DNA of 64,000 nt, taken from assembly GCA_017555875.1 (NCBI GenBank), contig JAFZFN010000002.1, forward strand, positions 46,996-110,995, written 5' to 3'. A model generated the notes under the pieces. It saw nothing but the letters and a program-made list of their open reading frames with translations. It was not told the DNA's origin and searched no databases. The stretch comes from Bacteroidaceae bacterium. Lineage in GTDB: Bacteria; Bacteroidota; Bacteroidia; Bacteroidales; Bacteroidaceae. Below are positions 43,899 through 52,349 of the stretch, in pieces. The position numbers were made by a program, and so were the translations under genes. The first letter of the stretch is position 1; each line of letters opens with the position of its first letter.

Positions 43899-45205
43899 AG
43901 CTCAATACGTGTTATGCGTGCCCCAAGGCGGTTGAGGCGCTCGTCAATATTTTGGTATCCGCGGTCAATCTGGTCGATGCGGTCAATGCGGCTAGTCCCC
44001 TCGGCGCTCATGGCAGCGATGAGCAGTGCAATGCCTGCACGAATGTCTGGCGAGGTCATCGTGTGCCCACGCAAGCTGATGCCATGGTCGTGCCCATTTA
44101 CTACGGCGCGATGAGGGTCGCAAAGGATGATTTGTGCACCCATCTCGATGAGTTTATCTACGAAAAACAGTCGGCTCTCAAACATCTTCTGGTGGATGAG
44201 TACGCTACCCTTGGCTTGTATGGAAGTGACGAGCAACACGCTCAGCAGGTCGGGGGTGAGTCCAGGCCATGGTGCATCGGCAATGGTCATGATGGAGCCA
44301 TCGATGAATGACTCTATTTGATAATGCTCTTGGTAGGGGATGTAGAGGTCGTCGCCACGCTCCTCGATAAGGATGCCCAGGCGGCGAAAGCTGTCGGGGA
44401 TGATGCCGAGGTTCTCAATCGATGCCCCCTTGATGGTGAGCTCACTACGTGTCATGGCTGCCATGCCGATGAAGCTGCCCACTTCGATCATGTCGGGGAG
44501 CACGGTGTGCTCGCATCCGTGTAGTTCTTCCACTCCAGTGATGACGAGGCGATTGCTTGCTATGCCTTCAATCTTGGCCCCCATGCGGCAGAGCATGCGG
44601 CAGAGCTGTTGGATGTAGGGCTCGCATGCGGCATTATATATGGTGGTGGTCCCTTTGGCCAACACTGCAGCCATGATGATGTTTGCCGTGCCCGTCACCG
44701 AGGCTTCATCGAGCAGCATGTAGGTGCCTTTGAGTTGGTCGGCCTTGAGTTCATATATGCCGCGGTCCTCATTGTAGGAGAAGGCTGCGCCGAGCTTCAT
44801 GAGTCCCACGAAGTGGGTGTCGAGTCGTCTGCGGCCAATCTTGTCGCCTCCGGGCTTGCTGATGAGCACACGACCAAAACGAGCGAGGATGGGGCCCATC
44901 AGCATGACTGAGCCGCGCAGGCTAGAGCACAACTTGAGGAATTCGTCGCTGGCAAGGTAGTTCTCATCGATGTGGGTGGCTTGGAAGCTGAAGCTTCCCA
45001 TGCCCAGACGCTCTACCACCACACCCATTGATTGCATCATTGTGATGAGGTTGTTCACATCGAGTATGTCGGGGATGTTGTTGACAGTGACCTTCTCTCG
45101 TGTGAGCAGTGTGGCGCACAAAATCTGGAGCACTTCGTTCTTTGCTCCTTGTGGAGTGATCTCTCCTTGTAGGCGGTGTCCGCCTTCGATGATGAATGAG
45201 GCCAT
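43895..45205 (-). CDS. murA: UDP-N-acetylglucosamine 1-carboxyvinyltransferase with Asp in place of active-site Cys
   Basis: 436 residues. First committed step of peptidoglycan precursor synthesis: enolpyruvyl transfer from PEP to UDP-GlcNAc. N-terminus [21 protein letters not shown] with K22 and N23 is canonical. The active-site loop normally reads PGGCxIGxRPxDxH; here it is [15 protein letters not shown], so residue 121 (E. coli C115) is Asp, confirmed in the DNA as GAC. Enzymes with this change stay active but resist fosfomycin, as known from mycobacteria and chlamydiae. RRRL also differs from the common RPVD. Downstream rimM overlaps by 4 bases; DUF4290 gene lies upstream. Confidence 0.94.
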   Translation of the reverse strand: MASFIIEGGHRLQGEITPQGAKNEVLQILCATLLTREKVTVNNIPDILDVNNLITMMQSMGVVVERLGMGSFSFQATHIDENYLASDEFLKLCSSLRGSVMLMGPILARFGRVLISKPGGDKIGRRRLDTHFVGLMKLGAAFSYNEDRGIYELKADQLKGTYMLLDEASVTGTANIIMAAVLAKGTTTIYNAACEPYIQQLCRMLCRMGAKIEGIASNRLVITGVEELHGCEHTVLPDMIEVGSFIGMAAMTRSELTIKGASIENLGIIPDSFRRLGILIEERGDDLYIPYQEHYQIESFIDGSIMTIADAPWPGLTPDLLSVLLVTSIQAKGSVLIHQKMFESRLFFVDKLIEMGAQIILCDPHRAVVNGHDHGISLRGHTMTSPDIRAGIALLIAAMSAEGTSRIDRIDQIDRGYQNIDERLNRLGARITRIEL

Positions 45206-45212
45206 GTTGAGA

Positions 45213-45343
45213 AAATCTGAATTATGATTTTTTTTGATGGTTGGTCAATCCTAAAAGTTGTATGGGTTCTGGATGGATTTGTGTGTCAAATTTGGATACG
45301 AACAGTGTAATTCAGAAGTCACGATTTACAATTCTGAATTTAT
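45213..45343. repeat. 7-base-period arrays between DUF4290 gene and murA
   Basis: Right array (45308-45343) reads TAATTCA, GAAGTCA, CGATTTA, CAATTCT, GAATTTA; left fragment AATCTGAATTATGATTT (45214-45230) is roughly its reverse complement. The right array touches the DUF4290 stop and the left fragment lies 8 bases before the murA start. Confidence 0.65.
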
Positions 45344-45952
45344 TTAAAACTTCTTCTTGCTCTTCTTCTTCTGATTCTTGCCGTTGTGCTTGTATTGCTG
45401 CGCGGGAGCACGGTATATCCCGAGATTGAGTTTGTCTTCGCTTAGGCATATCTGTCCGTTTGAGTAGTCTTTGATGTCCTCGATGATTTTGCTATCCTCG
45501 ACACTCTCTTTGTTCCATAATATGTATTCCTTCTTCATCTGTGCGGCGATAAGTCTGAGCAGTTCGTTGCGCTCTTCTCCCTCGGGCATCTCGCATGCCT
45601 TCTTCATCATCTCTTCGATGCAGTGTCCATAATGGCGGTAGCGGATGTCTCCTTTGGGGTAGGGGAGGCGTTCGGGTGTCGGGTGCAATGTGGAGGGGTC
45701 AGCCAGCTCGTAGGGATAGTCGATGTCGAGCTTGAAGTCTGCCATTACCGCGAGGTGATCCCATAGCTTGTGCTTGAATTCTGCTACGTCACGCAATTGT
45801 GGAAACATGTTTCCCATGACGGCAATGATGGTGTTAGCGCAACGCTGGCGTTCGGTGCGATCCTCAATGGTGATGGCGTGATCTACCATCTTCTGTACGG
45901 CACGGCCATACTCGGGCATGGGAAGCGCTTTTTCTTGGGTGTTATATTTCAT
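45344..45952 (-). CDS. DUF4290-family protein
   Basis: 202 residues, no signal peptide, helix-rich with MPEYGRAVQKMVDHAITIEDRTER, then VMGNMFPQLRDVAEFKHKLWDHLAVM near the middle, and a very basic tail ending HNGKNQKKKSKKKF (about 185-202). This is a Bacteroidetes-restricted family next to murA in many genomes; biochemical function unknown. The basic tail suggests nucleic-acid or phospholipid contact. The stop is adjacent to a 7-base-period array. It appears to be the first gene of the murA-rimM-M23-dxr-rseP run. Confidence 0.85.
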   Translation of the reverse strand: MKYNTQEKALPMPEYGRAVQKMVDHAITIEDRTERQRCANTIIAVMGNMFPQLRDVAEFKHKLWDHLAVMADFKLDIDYPYELADPSTLHPTPERLPYPKGDIRYRHYGHCIEEMMKKACEMPEGEERNELLRLIAAQMKKEYILWNKESVEDSKIIEDIKDYSNGQICLSEDKLNLGIYRAPAQQYKHNGKNQKKKSKKKF

Positions 45953-46060
45953 TTTGTTTGCTTTGTTTTGGGGTTGTTAAGGGGGAGAGGTTGTTCGGGG
46001 TGTGAATGGGGGGTAGTCGTTTCGCTCCGTCCCGCTTCATTTGTCTTTTCTTCCCCTTAG

Positions 46061-46753
46061 TTAAAAAACTTTGTTCTTTGCCACCGTGGCCACAAACTCC
46101 TTCAGATAGAAGGGTTCAAAGTAGGCTACATCTTGGAACATCTCGTTGTGGTACTCTCGGTCGGCAAGTGGGAACATCCAGCGTGCTAGTGGCTCTATGC
46201 CATCGATAAATCGTGCGTTGGGGTGCTTTATGACCTCTTTGCATTTGGTGGCGCCGTTGCCGAAGAAGTATACGGGTTGCTTGTCGAGGAACTCTTTGTA
46301 GGAGTCTTCATCGATGACGTCGGCGCTTGTCTCCTTTACTTCATTGAGTGCTCGGTCATAGATGGCTGCGTACACCTCCATGCGTCGTGCGTCGAGCATG
46401 GGGCATAGCAACGCTTCTTCGGGGAACTCGTCCATGAGGAGCACGGGTACGCTCAGTACCTTTAGTGTGGGGAGAGCGATGAGGGGTATGTCGCGTCCGT
46501 AGCAGATGCCTTTGGCCATCGATGCTCCGATGCGCAGCCCTGTATATGATCCTGGACCACAGCTTATGGATACTGCGTCGATGGGCTTTGCGTGGCTATC
46601 TGCCATGGAGAGTGCTTCGTCGACGAATAGGCCAAGGGTTATCGCGTGCTGCGGCCCGTTGTGATCTTCTTTAGAGAAGAGCACCGCTCCGTCTTCACTG
46701 AGTGCAACCGAGCAGACGTCTGTAGCGGTTTCTATATGTAGAATGCATGCCAT
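46061..46753 (-). CDS. tsaB: tRNA threonylcarbamoyladenosine biosynthesis protein TsaB
   Basis: 230 residues. TsaB is the dimer partner of TsaD in making t6A37 on tRNAs. Seen: ILHIETATDVCSVALSEDG (3-21) and ISCGPGSYTGLRIGASMAKG (about 65-84), the diagnostic block of the ASKHA fold. Start chosen at 46753 (MACILHIETATD), the family N-terminus; the upstream in-frame Met is in the promoter spacer. It has its own promoter (46783-46815) and lies upstream of the DUF4290-murA run, about 110 bases apart. Confidence 0.93.
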   Translation of the reverse strand: MACILHIETATDVCSVALSEDGAVLFSKEDHNGPQHAITLGLFVDEALSMADSHAKPIDAVSISCGPGSYTGLRIGASMAKGICYGRDIPLIALPTLKVLSVPVLLMDEFPEEALLCPMLDARRMEVYAAIYDRALNEVKETSADVIDEDSYKEFLDKQPVYFFGNGATKCKEVIKHPNARFIDGIEPLARWMFPLADREYHNEMFQDVAYFEPFYLKEFVATVAKNKVF

Positions 46754-46782
46754 AACAAAGTTGTGTCTATATGTAATAAGGT

Positions 46783-46815
46783 GCAAATTTAGTGTAAACC
46801 GCGCTAAATATCAAA
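46783..46815 (-). promoter_or_regulatory. Promoter of tsaB
   Basis: Minus strand: TTTG (46815-46812), 20 bases, TAAATTTGC (46791-46783). Near-exact consensus, about 30 bases before the start. Confidence 0.78.
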
Positions 46816-47018
46816 TTAATTTGGATATTTCCGAAGCGGGGTGGGATTTTGTTCTTGGCAGAACGTGGCAAAATGGATGCGAATGGATTTTGTGTTCGTT
46901 TGTAGATACTTTTTTGGGTCGGATAGCCGAGATTTATGCGATTTTATTTTCACAATTAAAGATTATTGTGTTTCTTTGCATCTTGTTAGTGCGAGTAAAC
47001 GTAAAATAAGATAGCATT

Positions 47019-47192
47019 ATGAATGGTTTTTTGAAAAATTTAGGGCTTATCCTCATCATTATTGCCTCTGTGATATTGATTCTCAGCCACGTTTTGGGTT
47101 GGAACAATATCAATGTCGTACAGTTCGGCTCGTTTGGTGCGATGATTCTCGGATTGGTATTGTACATCTGGTTGAACAAGAAGTATCAGTAA
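47019..47192 (+). CDS. Small two-helix membrane protein
   Basis: 57 residues, MNGFLKNLGLIL then a first hydrophobic helix (about 8-26), a short polar loop HVLGWNNINVVQFG, a second helix (about 34-50, GAMILGLVLYIW) and a basic end LNKKYQ. The compact pattern with a conserved-looking GWNN loop and KK end, and its own terminator 26 bases after the stop, mark it as a genuine gene despite size. I recall similar short Bacteroidales membrane proteins without known function. Confidence 0.75.
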   Translation: MNGFLKNLGLILIIIASVILILSHVLGWNNINVVQFGSFGAMILGLVLYIWLNKKYQ

Positions 47193-47217
47193 CCTCCGTT
47201 TGTCGTTGAGGAAAGAG

Positions 47218-47250
47218 TAAAGGGAATGTCACCGACATTCCCTTTTTTAT
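47218..47250. terminator. Bidirectional terminator, small membrane protein / rprY
   Basis: AAAGGGAATGTC / GACATTCCCTTT stem with a 3-base loop and a T6 run; convergent genes on both sides. Confidence 0.9.
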
Positions 47251-47281
47251 TATCCTTAAATTGGTAAAAGCCAAGCGGTTC

Positions 47282-47980
47282 TTACTCTTCAGTTGGGATG
47301 ATGAGTTTGTATCCCTTGCCGTGGATGTTGATAATCTCTACCGAGTCGTCCTCCTTGAGATGCTTGCGCAGTTTGGTGATGTATACGTCCATGCTGCGTG
47401 CGTTGAAGTAGTTATCATCTACCCATATGGTCTTGAGTGCAAAGTCTCGTTGCAGAATCTCGTTGGCGTGTGCGCAGAGCAGTGCCAAGAGCTCCGACTC
47501 CTTAGTGGTGAGCTTCGTCTGTCGGCCATCGATGACTAGCAGCTGTTTCTGTGCATCGAAGGTGAATCTTCCCAGTTTGTAGGTGCTGACCTCCTTGCTT
47601 TTCTTTCCGTGTACTCGGCGTAGGATGGCTTCGATGCGGAATGTCAGTTCCTCCATGCTGAAGGGTTTGGTGAGGTAGTCGTCAGCTCCCAACTTGAATC
47701 CCTCGAGCACATCCTCCTTGAGAGTTTTGGCGGTGAGGAAAATGATGGGTATCTCGGTGTTTGTCTGGCGTATTTCTTGTGCCAGGGTGAATCCGTCCTT
47801 GCGTGGCATCATGACGTCGAACACGCAGAGGTCATATTTGTTTGTCAGGAAGGCTCTATATCCCTCTTCTCCGTCGGGGCAGAGGTCTGCGGCGTAGCCC
47901 TTGGCGTTAAGGTACTCTCTCAGCAACATGCCAAGATTCTCGTCATCTTCGCAAAGCAGAATGTTTAATTTTTCGGCCAT
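47282..47980 (-). CDS. rprY: OmpR-family response regulator RprY
   Basis: 232 residues. Receiver domain (about 6-120) with acidic pocket E11-D12-D13, phosphoacceptor D55 in CVFDVMMPRKDG, T/K switch residues (FLTAKT, YLTKPF), and winged-helix DNA-binding domain (about 135-230, TKLTTKESELLALLCAHANE, ARSMDVYITKLRKHL). Directly downstream of the kinase gene with 3 bases between, forming the rprX-rprY pair originally described in Bacteroides fragilis as affecting outer-membrane proteins and related in Porphyromonas to oxidative and sodium stress. Targets here are not known. Confidence 0.93.
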   Translation of the reverse strand: MAEKLNILLCEDDENLGMLLREYLNAKGYAADLCPDGEEGYRAFLTNKYDLCVFDVMMPRKDGFTLAQEIRQTNTEIPIIFLTAKTLKEDVLEGFKLGADDYLTKPFSMEELTFRIEAILRRVHGKKSKEVSTYKLGRFTFDAQKQLLVIDGRQTKLTTKESELLALLCAHANEILQRDFALKTIWVDDNYFNARSMDVYITKLRKHLKEDDSVEIINIHGKGYKLIIPTEE

Positions 47981-47983
47981 AGC

Positions 47984-49495
47984 TTACTTACTATTTAATA
48001 AAGGTAAAACAATTATAAATTTCGTTCCCACGCCCAGCTCGCTCTCAGCGCGTATGCTTCCGTGGTGGTCTTGTATGACTTTCTTTACATAGGCGAGTCC
48101 GAGTCCGAATCCCTTGACATCATGTCGGTTACCTGTGTGTACGCGATAGAATCGGTCGAATACGCGCTTGAGGTTCTCCTTCTTGATGCCAATGCCATTG
48201 TCTTGGATTGATAGACAACATTTGCCATTCTCGTTCCAAGTGTGTATGGTGAGTCGCAGAGGCTCGTCGTCCCGCTTGTATTTTACGGCGTTGTCCATGA
48301 TGTTGAACATCACGTTGGTGATGTGCATCTCGTCGGCGAAGATAGTGGCGTCTTCGGCTTCGAGGTGTGTGGTGATGGTACCTCCATTCTTCTCCACCTT
48401 GAGAGCAAAGATATTGACTACGCCTGTGAGGAGGTCGTTGACGTCGAGTTCAGTGTTCTTCATCACCGCCTTCTGTCCGTCAAAGAGCGATATCTGCAAC
48501 ACCTTCTCTACTTGGAATCTCAGTCGCTTGGTCTCATCGCTGATGATGCCCGTGATGTGTTGTAGCATTTGTGGAGATTTGGCCACAGCGCTGTCAGTCA
48601 GCATCTGCGATGCGAGCGAAATGGTCGATATGGGTGTCTTGAACTCGTGCGTCATGTTGTTGATAAAGTCATTTTTCAATTCCGTAACCTTTTTCTGTCT
48701 GATTAGGACATATATTGTGTATATGAACGCTATGCTCAGAACTATTGTGAAAAATAGTGCCGGTATCATAAAACGAACAGAACTGAATATGTAACTGTTC
48801 ATCGTGGGGAAGTGAATTTTCAGTACTCCCATCTTGTTGGGTGGGTCGTTGCCGAAGAGCATCTGTGTGTAGCTGTCTTCTTCGCCGTCTGTGGTGTAGT
48901 CTTTGCAACGGAATATCTCGCGTCCGTTGCTTGTCGATATGGTGAAGTGGTAGGGGAGATCGATACCGTTGTGTAGGAGTTCGGCCTGCAGGTCTCTGTC
49001 TAGTGCTTCGATGTCGACGCGCTGCTCCAGAGGTTTGTTGCTAGCTGTGTAGAGCATCTTGTAGATGACCTCGTCCATCAGTCCGCGTTGGCGTATGTAT
49101 CGGTTTCTGATAGTTTCCTGCAGTGAGCGCGACGCATCGGGTATGTCTTTTTTGTCCGCCATGGAACGTTGGGGAATGATGATGGTGCGCATCTCAAACG
49201 ATGAGGCGTTGCCGTCGCTCTTGAAGTCGTATTGGCGTGTTACCATCCCATTGCCTCCCTGTCGGGTGAGGCGGTCTATGATTTCGGCTTCGGCCATGTC
49301 TCTCTCGAGGTAACGCATCGTTTCGTACAACTCTTGCTTGTGCGCGGCATTGTAGAGGCTGCGCTTGACCGATTCGTCAAACTGCTCGTGGCGCATGCTC
49401 ACGATTTCCTCGATGTACCTGACCTGCAATGAGAGCAAGGCGAGGAACGAGCCGCTCATGATGAGGCCTAAAAGAAGTATGGTGTACTTTTTCAT
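47984..49495 (-). CDS. rprX: Sensor histidine kinase RprX
   Basis: 503 residues. Two transmembrane helices (about 5-25 and 243-266) flank a periplasmic sensor domain of about 215 residues; no clear HAMP. Dimerisation/phosphoacceptor helix FINNMTHEFKTPISTISLAS with H283, then ATPase domain boxes N (MDNAVKYK), G1 (SIQDNGIGIKKEN), F and G2 (GFGLGLAYVKKV). Signals to RprY encoded next. A TACATTTGC element at about 49499-49507 on the minus strand is a likely promoter element a few bases upstream of the start codon, implying a very short leader. Confidence 0.93.
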   Translation of the reverse strand: MKKYTILLLGLIMSGSFLALLSLQVRYIEEIVSMRHEQFDESVKRSLYNAAHKQELYETMRYLERDMAEAEIIDRLTRQGGNGMVTRQYDFKSDGNASSFEMRTIIIPQRSMADKKDIPDASRSLQETIRNRYIRQRGLMDEVIYKMLYTASNKPLEQRVDIEALDRDLQAELLHNGIDLPYHFTISTSNGREIFRCKDYTTDGEEDSYTQMLFGNDPPNKMGVLKIHFPTMNSYIFSSVRFMIPALFFTIVLSIAFIYTIYVLIRQKKVTELKNDFINNMTHEFKTPISTISLASQMLTDSAVAKSPQMLQHITGIISDETKRLRFQVEKVLQISLFDGQKAVMKNTELDVNDLLTGVVNIFALKVEKNGGTITTHLEAEDATIFADEMHITNVMFNIMDNAVKYKRDDEPLRLTIHTWNENGKCCLSIQDNGIGIKKENLKRVFDRFYRVHTGNRHDVKGFGLGLAYVKKVIQDHHGSIRAESELGVGTKFIIVLPLLNSK

Positions 49496-49637
49496 ATCGC
49501 AAATGTACGCGACTATTCAAGAAAATCCTAATGGATTAACATTTATTATGCTGAAAAATAAGTAAAATTAACAGATTTGCGGCGTGTGATTGCTTGATAA
49601 ACAATCTGTGGTTTGAAAATGTTCACCCCCGTGAGGC

Positions 49638-50831
49638 TCACCATCCCGCCTGCTGCCATCCTGCGGCGGTGTACCACGAGGTGGTGCTGAATTTGCGGTT
49701 CAGCTGTGTGTTGGCGGACTTGGGCACATAGCACGATAGGCCGCTATAGTTAATGGTGTCGACACGCTCCACCCCTGTATAGTCGGAGAACCACTCCTTT
49801 GTCGTCGCCCTATGAGTGATTGTCCTGTCCAGTGTCGTGCGCCATAACGCATAGTCGGCGGGGTTGGTGATCAGGCGTGTCATGTAGCCGTTGATGTCAT
49901 AGTAGGCAGGGCGTGTAGCTGAGTGGCGTAGGTAATAGCGTTGCACGTTGTCGAGGTTGGCTACGTGGGGATGTGTGGCATACTTGGTGACCATCGTTCG
50001 GGTCGTCGCGGCCAGTTGCTCTAGTTGAGTGCAATCGATCACCGATAGGCACACACCATAGGTCAGTGGGGTATGTCCCTTAATGGGTACGCGACCGTCG
50101 AGGTACTCTCTGTAGTACTGCTCGGCGATACCCTCGGCATATCCCGTGTGGGCAAACATGGGTTTCAGGATGCGGTCATAGGGAGCTCCAGGGGCAGGTA
50201 TCTCCGCAGGTGATGCGATGATGTAGCGTGCCGCATGGCGCAGCTCGTAGGCTACCTCGATGCTCTGCATGAAGCAGGCATCAAACAAGATGAAGTCTAG
50301 CTGTGGGTAGGCACTCAGTGCGTTGGCTATGTCGGGAATCTCCATCCAGCTGCCTGCTCTGGCATCTTGGCATACGACCCTTTGGCTGGCCGTCTTAGCG
50401 GGTATCCATGCGTCGCCGTGCGACCATAGCACCAGCCCGTAGCTCTCTGCTGGGGCGTGCTCTGTCATCCATTGCATAGCTAGTCTGAGTGTTTTCGTGT
50501 CTCCCGAGTTGTGCTCCTCGGCAAACTCGTGCAGCGTCTTGCACGCGGGGCGTCTCCCCTGTTGCTTCTCTATGGAGAGCATGCGTGGCAAGTCGTAGTC
50601 GTCTAGGTAGATGAGCAGCTGGCAATCCTGAGGGATATCGCTGGCCGCATGCATCATCTCGTCGATGTCATCTTGGTAGAATGATGCTAGTGTGTTCTCG
50701 GCCGCCATGTACACCAGCACTGTGCGGGCATAAATGGTCTCCTCCTCTCCAAACCTATTACACGATGTCATACCCATGAGTATAGACATCGTGTACATAG
50801 TATATCTGAGGAGATTGTTGAGCCCTTTCAT
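49638..50831 (-). CDS. Clostripain-family (C11) cysteine protease-like lipoprotein
   Basis: 397 residues. Lipobox MGMTSC with Cys24. The caspase-like fold has the expected pair: H138 in YGLVLWSHGDAW and C186 in DFILFDACFMQSIEVAYEL. N-terminal TVLVYMAAENTLASFYQDDI also matches C11 proteins. C11 enzymes cleave after Arg/Lys and are activated by calcium in clostripain; Bacteroidales homologues include fragipain, which activates enterotoxin. As a lipoprotein it would act at the inner face of the outer membrane or on the surface. A gene of unknown function precedes it with 11 bases between, in the same direction. Confidence 0.86.
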   Translation of the reverse strand: MKGLNNLLRYTMYTMSILMGMTSCNRFGEEETIYARTVLVYMAAENTLASFYQDDIDEMMHAASDIPQDCQLLIYLDDYDLPRMLSIEKQQGRRPACKTLHEFAEEHNSGDTKTLRLAMQWMTEHAPAESYGLVLWSHGDAWIPAKTASQRVVCQDARAGSWMEIPDIANALSAYPQLDFILFDACFMQSIEVAYELRHAARYIIASPAEIPAPGAPYDRILKPMFAHTGYAEGIAEQYYREYLDGRVPIKGHTPLTYGVCLSVIDCTQLEQLAATTRTMVTKYATHPHVANLDNVQRYYLRHSATRPAYYDINGYMTRLITNPADYALWRTTLDRTITHRATTKEWFSDYTGVERVDTINYSGLSCYVPKSANTQLNRKFSTTSWYTAAGWQQAGW

Positions 50832-50842
50832 CGTGTGTCGTG

Positions 50843-51253
50843 TCAGCGTCTTTTGAATGCAAACTCGTCCGAGCCTATTCTCCTTAGTTTCTCACTTCGT
50901 TTGGCGGAGAGTTCCCGTTGCAACTTGACGAAGCGCTTTTCTAGCTTTTTCTTCTTGTCTGAGTAGATGACCGCACATGTCTGGTCGGCTTCCCTGAGCG
51001 CTCCTTCGATGTAGAACTCAAGTTGTTGCGAGTAGGCTGCATAGTTGCGTAGCGAGCCGTCAGCGTTGATGACAATGCTGTCGAGCGACTGGACGTCCGT
51101 CATGTATATTGTCGAGTCGTTGAAGTTGACCGCTACTCCAAACATATAAACTCGTCTTGGCTCTTCACTTTTGTCGCCTCGTCGTGGGGCGGCATAGGCC
51201 GTCAGGTGCAATGTGCAAAGTAATCCGATGAGGACAAGTCTCCAGTTATTCAT
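50843..51253 (-). CDS. Secreted protein of unknown function
   Basis: 136 residues; signal peptide MNNWRLVLIGLLCTLHLTAYA. Mature part: VYMFGVAVNFNDSTIYMTDVQ then a helical, basic half (READQTCAVIYSDKKKKLEK, RELSAKRSEKLRRIGSDEF) ending in RR. I have seen such short proteins upstream of protease genes in Bacteroidales but cannot name the family. It is followed after 11 bases by the C11 lipoprotein gene and lies 36 bases after rpoD, so it could be co-transcribed with either. Confidence 0.65.
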   Translation of the reverse strand: MNNWRLVLIGLLCTLHLTAYAAPRRGDKSEEPRRVYMFGVAVNFNDSTIYMTDVQSLDSIVINADGSLRNYAAYSQQLEFYIEGALREADQTCAVIYSDKKKKLEKRFVKLQRELSAKRSEKLRRIGSDEFAFKRR

Positions 51254-51289
51254 GCGTGTGCGTACCTTACAGTAAGTGGTCTTTCTTTC

Positions 51290-52150
51290 TTAACCCAAGT
51301 AGGTCTTGAGCAACTTGCTACGCGAGTTTTGACGCAAGCGGCGTATGGCCTTTTCTTTGATTTGTCGCACTCGCTCACGTGTGAGACCAAATTTGTCGCC
51401 TATCTCCTCGAGAGTCATCTCTTGCATGCCGATGCCAAAGAACATCTGCAAGATGTCTTTCTCGCGGTCGGTGAGGGTCGAGAGGGCGCGATCAATCTCT
51501 GTCGAAAGCGACTCGCTCACTAGTGAGCGGTCGGCCATGGGTGAGTCGTCGTTGACAAGTACGTCGAGTAGGCTATTGTCTTCGCCCTCCACGAAGGGAG
51601 CGTCAACGGAGATGTGTCGACCCGATACCTTCAGCGTATCGGCAATCTTGTCCACAGGGATGTCCAGCTCGTCGGCTAGTTCCTCTGCCGAGGGGCGGCG
51701 CTCATTCTCTTGTTCAAACTTTGAGAAGGCCTTGCTAATCTTGTTGAGCGAGCCCACCTGATTGAGCGGCAGGCGTACGATACGAGCCTGCTCGGCCAAG
51801 GCCTGCAATATCGATTGGCGAATCCACCACACGGCATAGCTGATAAACTTAAATCCGCGTGTCTCGTCGAACTTCTCTGCCGCTTTGATGAGTCCAAGAT
51901 TGCCCTCGTTGATGAGGTCGGGAAGGCTCAGTCCTTGGTTCTGGTATTGTTTGGCCACCGACACCACGAAGCGTAGGTTGGCACGTGTGAGCTTCTCCAA
52001 CGCCACGCGGTCACCCTTGCGGATGCGTTGCGCGAGCTCCACTTCCTCTTCAACAGTGATTAATTCCTCGCGGCCAATCTCCTGTAGATACTTGTCCAGC
52101 GAAGCACTTTCGCGGTTGGTAATGCTCTTGGTAATCTTAAGTTGTCTCAT
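51290..52150 (-). CDS. rpoD: Primary RNA polymerase sigma factor (short Bacteroidetes type)
   Basis: 286 residues, lacking region 1.1 and the nonconserved insert, as in Bacteroidetes primary sigma factors. Region 1.2 ([20 protein letters not shown]), 2.1-2.4 ([56 protein letters not shown]), 3 and 4 ([20 protein letters not shown]) are in order. It should recognise the TTTG/TAnnTTTG promoters found across this window, which replace the enteric -35/-10 pair. A TACCTTCGC element on the minus strand near 52196-52204 is a likely promoter. It lies between htrA and the small secreted gene. Confidence 0.95.
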   Translation of the reverse strand: MRQLKITKSITNRESASLDKYLQEIGREELITVEEEVELAQRIRKGDRVALEKLTRANLRFVVSVAKQYQNQGLSLPDLINEGNLGLIKAAEKFDETRGFKFISYAVWWIRQSILQALAEQARIVRLPLNQVGSLNKISKAFSKFEQENERRPSAEELADELDIPVDKIADTLKVSGRHISVDAPFVEGEDNSLLDVLVNDDSPMADRSLVSESLSTEIDRALSTLTDREKDILQMFFGIGMQEMTLEEIGDKFGLTRERVRQIKEKAIRRLRQNSRSKLLKTYLG

Positions 52151-52273
52151 TGGGGTATAAGATACGTATTCTAGTCAATAAAACCAAATTAGCCGCGAAG
52201 GTACTGCTTTTTTCTGTAAAAATCAACCTTGCGGAGGAAAATTTAGCTTTATGGTTGGAGATTTAAGATTTGT

Positions 52274-52317
52274 ATATGGAGATAAATGCCAAAAACCATC
52301 GGCATTTATCTCCATAT
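52274..52317. terminator. Hairpin downstream of htrA
   Basis: Perfect 17-base stem ATATGGAGATAAATGCC / GGCATTTATCTCCATAT with a 10-base loop (AAAAACCATC). It follows htrA on the minus strand by 33 bases and repeats the GGAGATAAAT motif of 1637-1724. It may terminate htrA, though the T-run is short. Confidence 0.6.
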
Positions 52318-52349
52318 CTCTCCTATATCTAACTTCTGGAGGAACTCCT

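Noticed and set aside
46743..47009. 88-codon plus-strand frame between tsaB and the small membrane protein
   Set aside because: Covers the tsaB promoter and start; no coding features.
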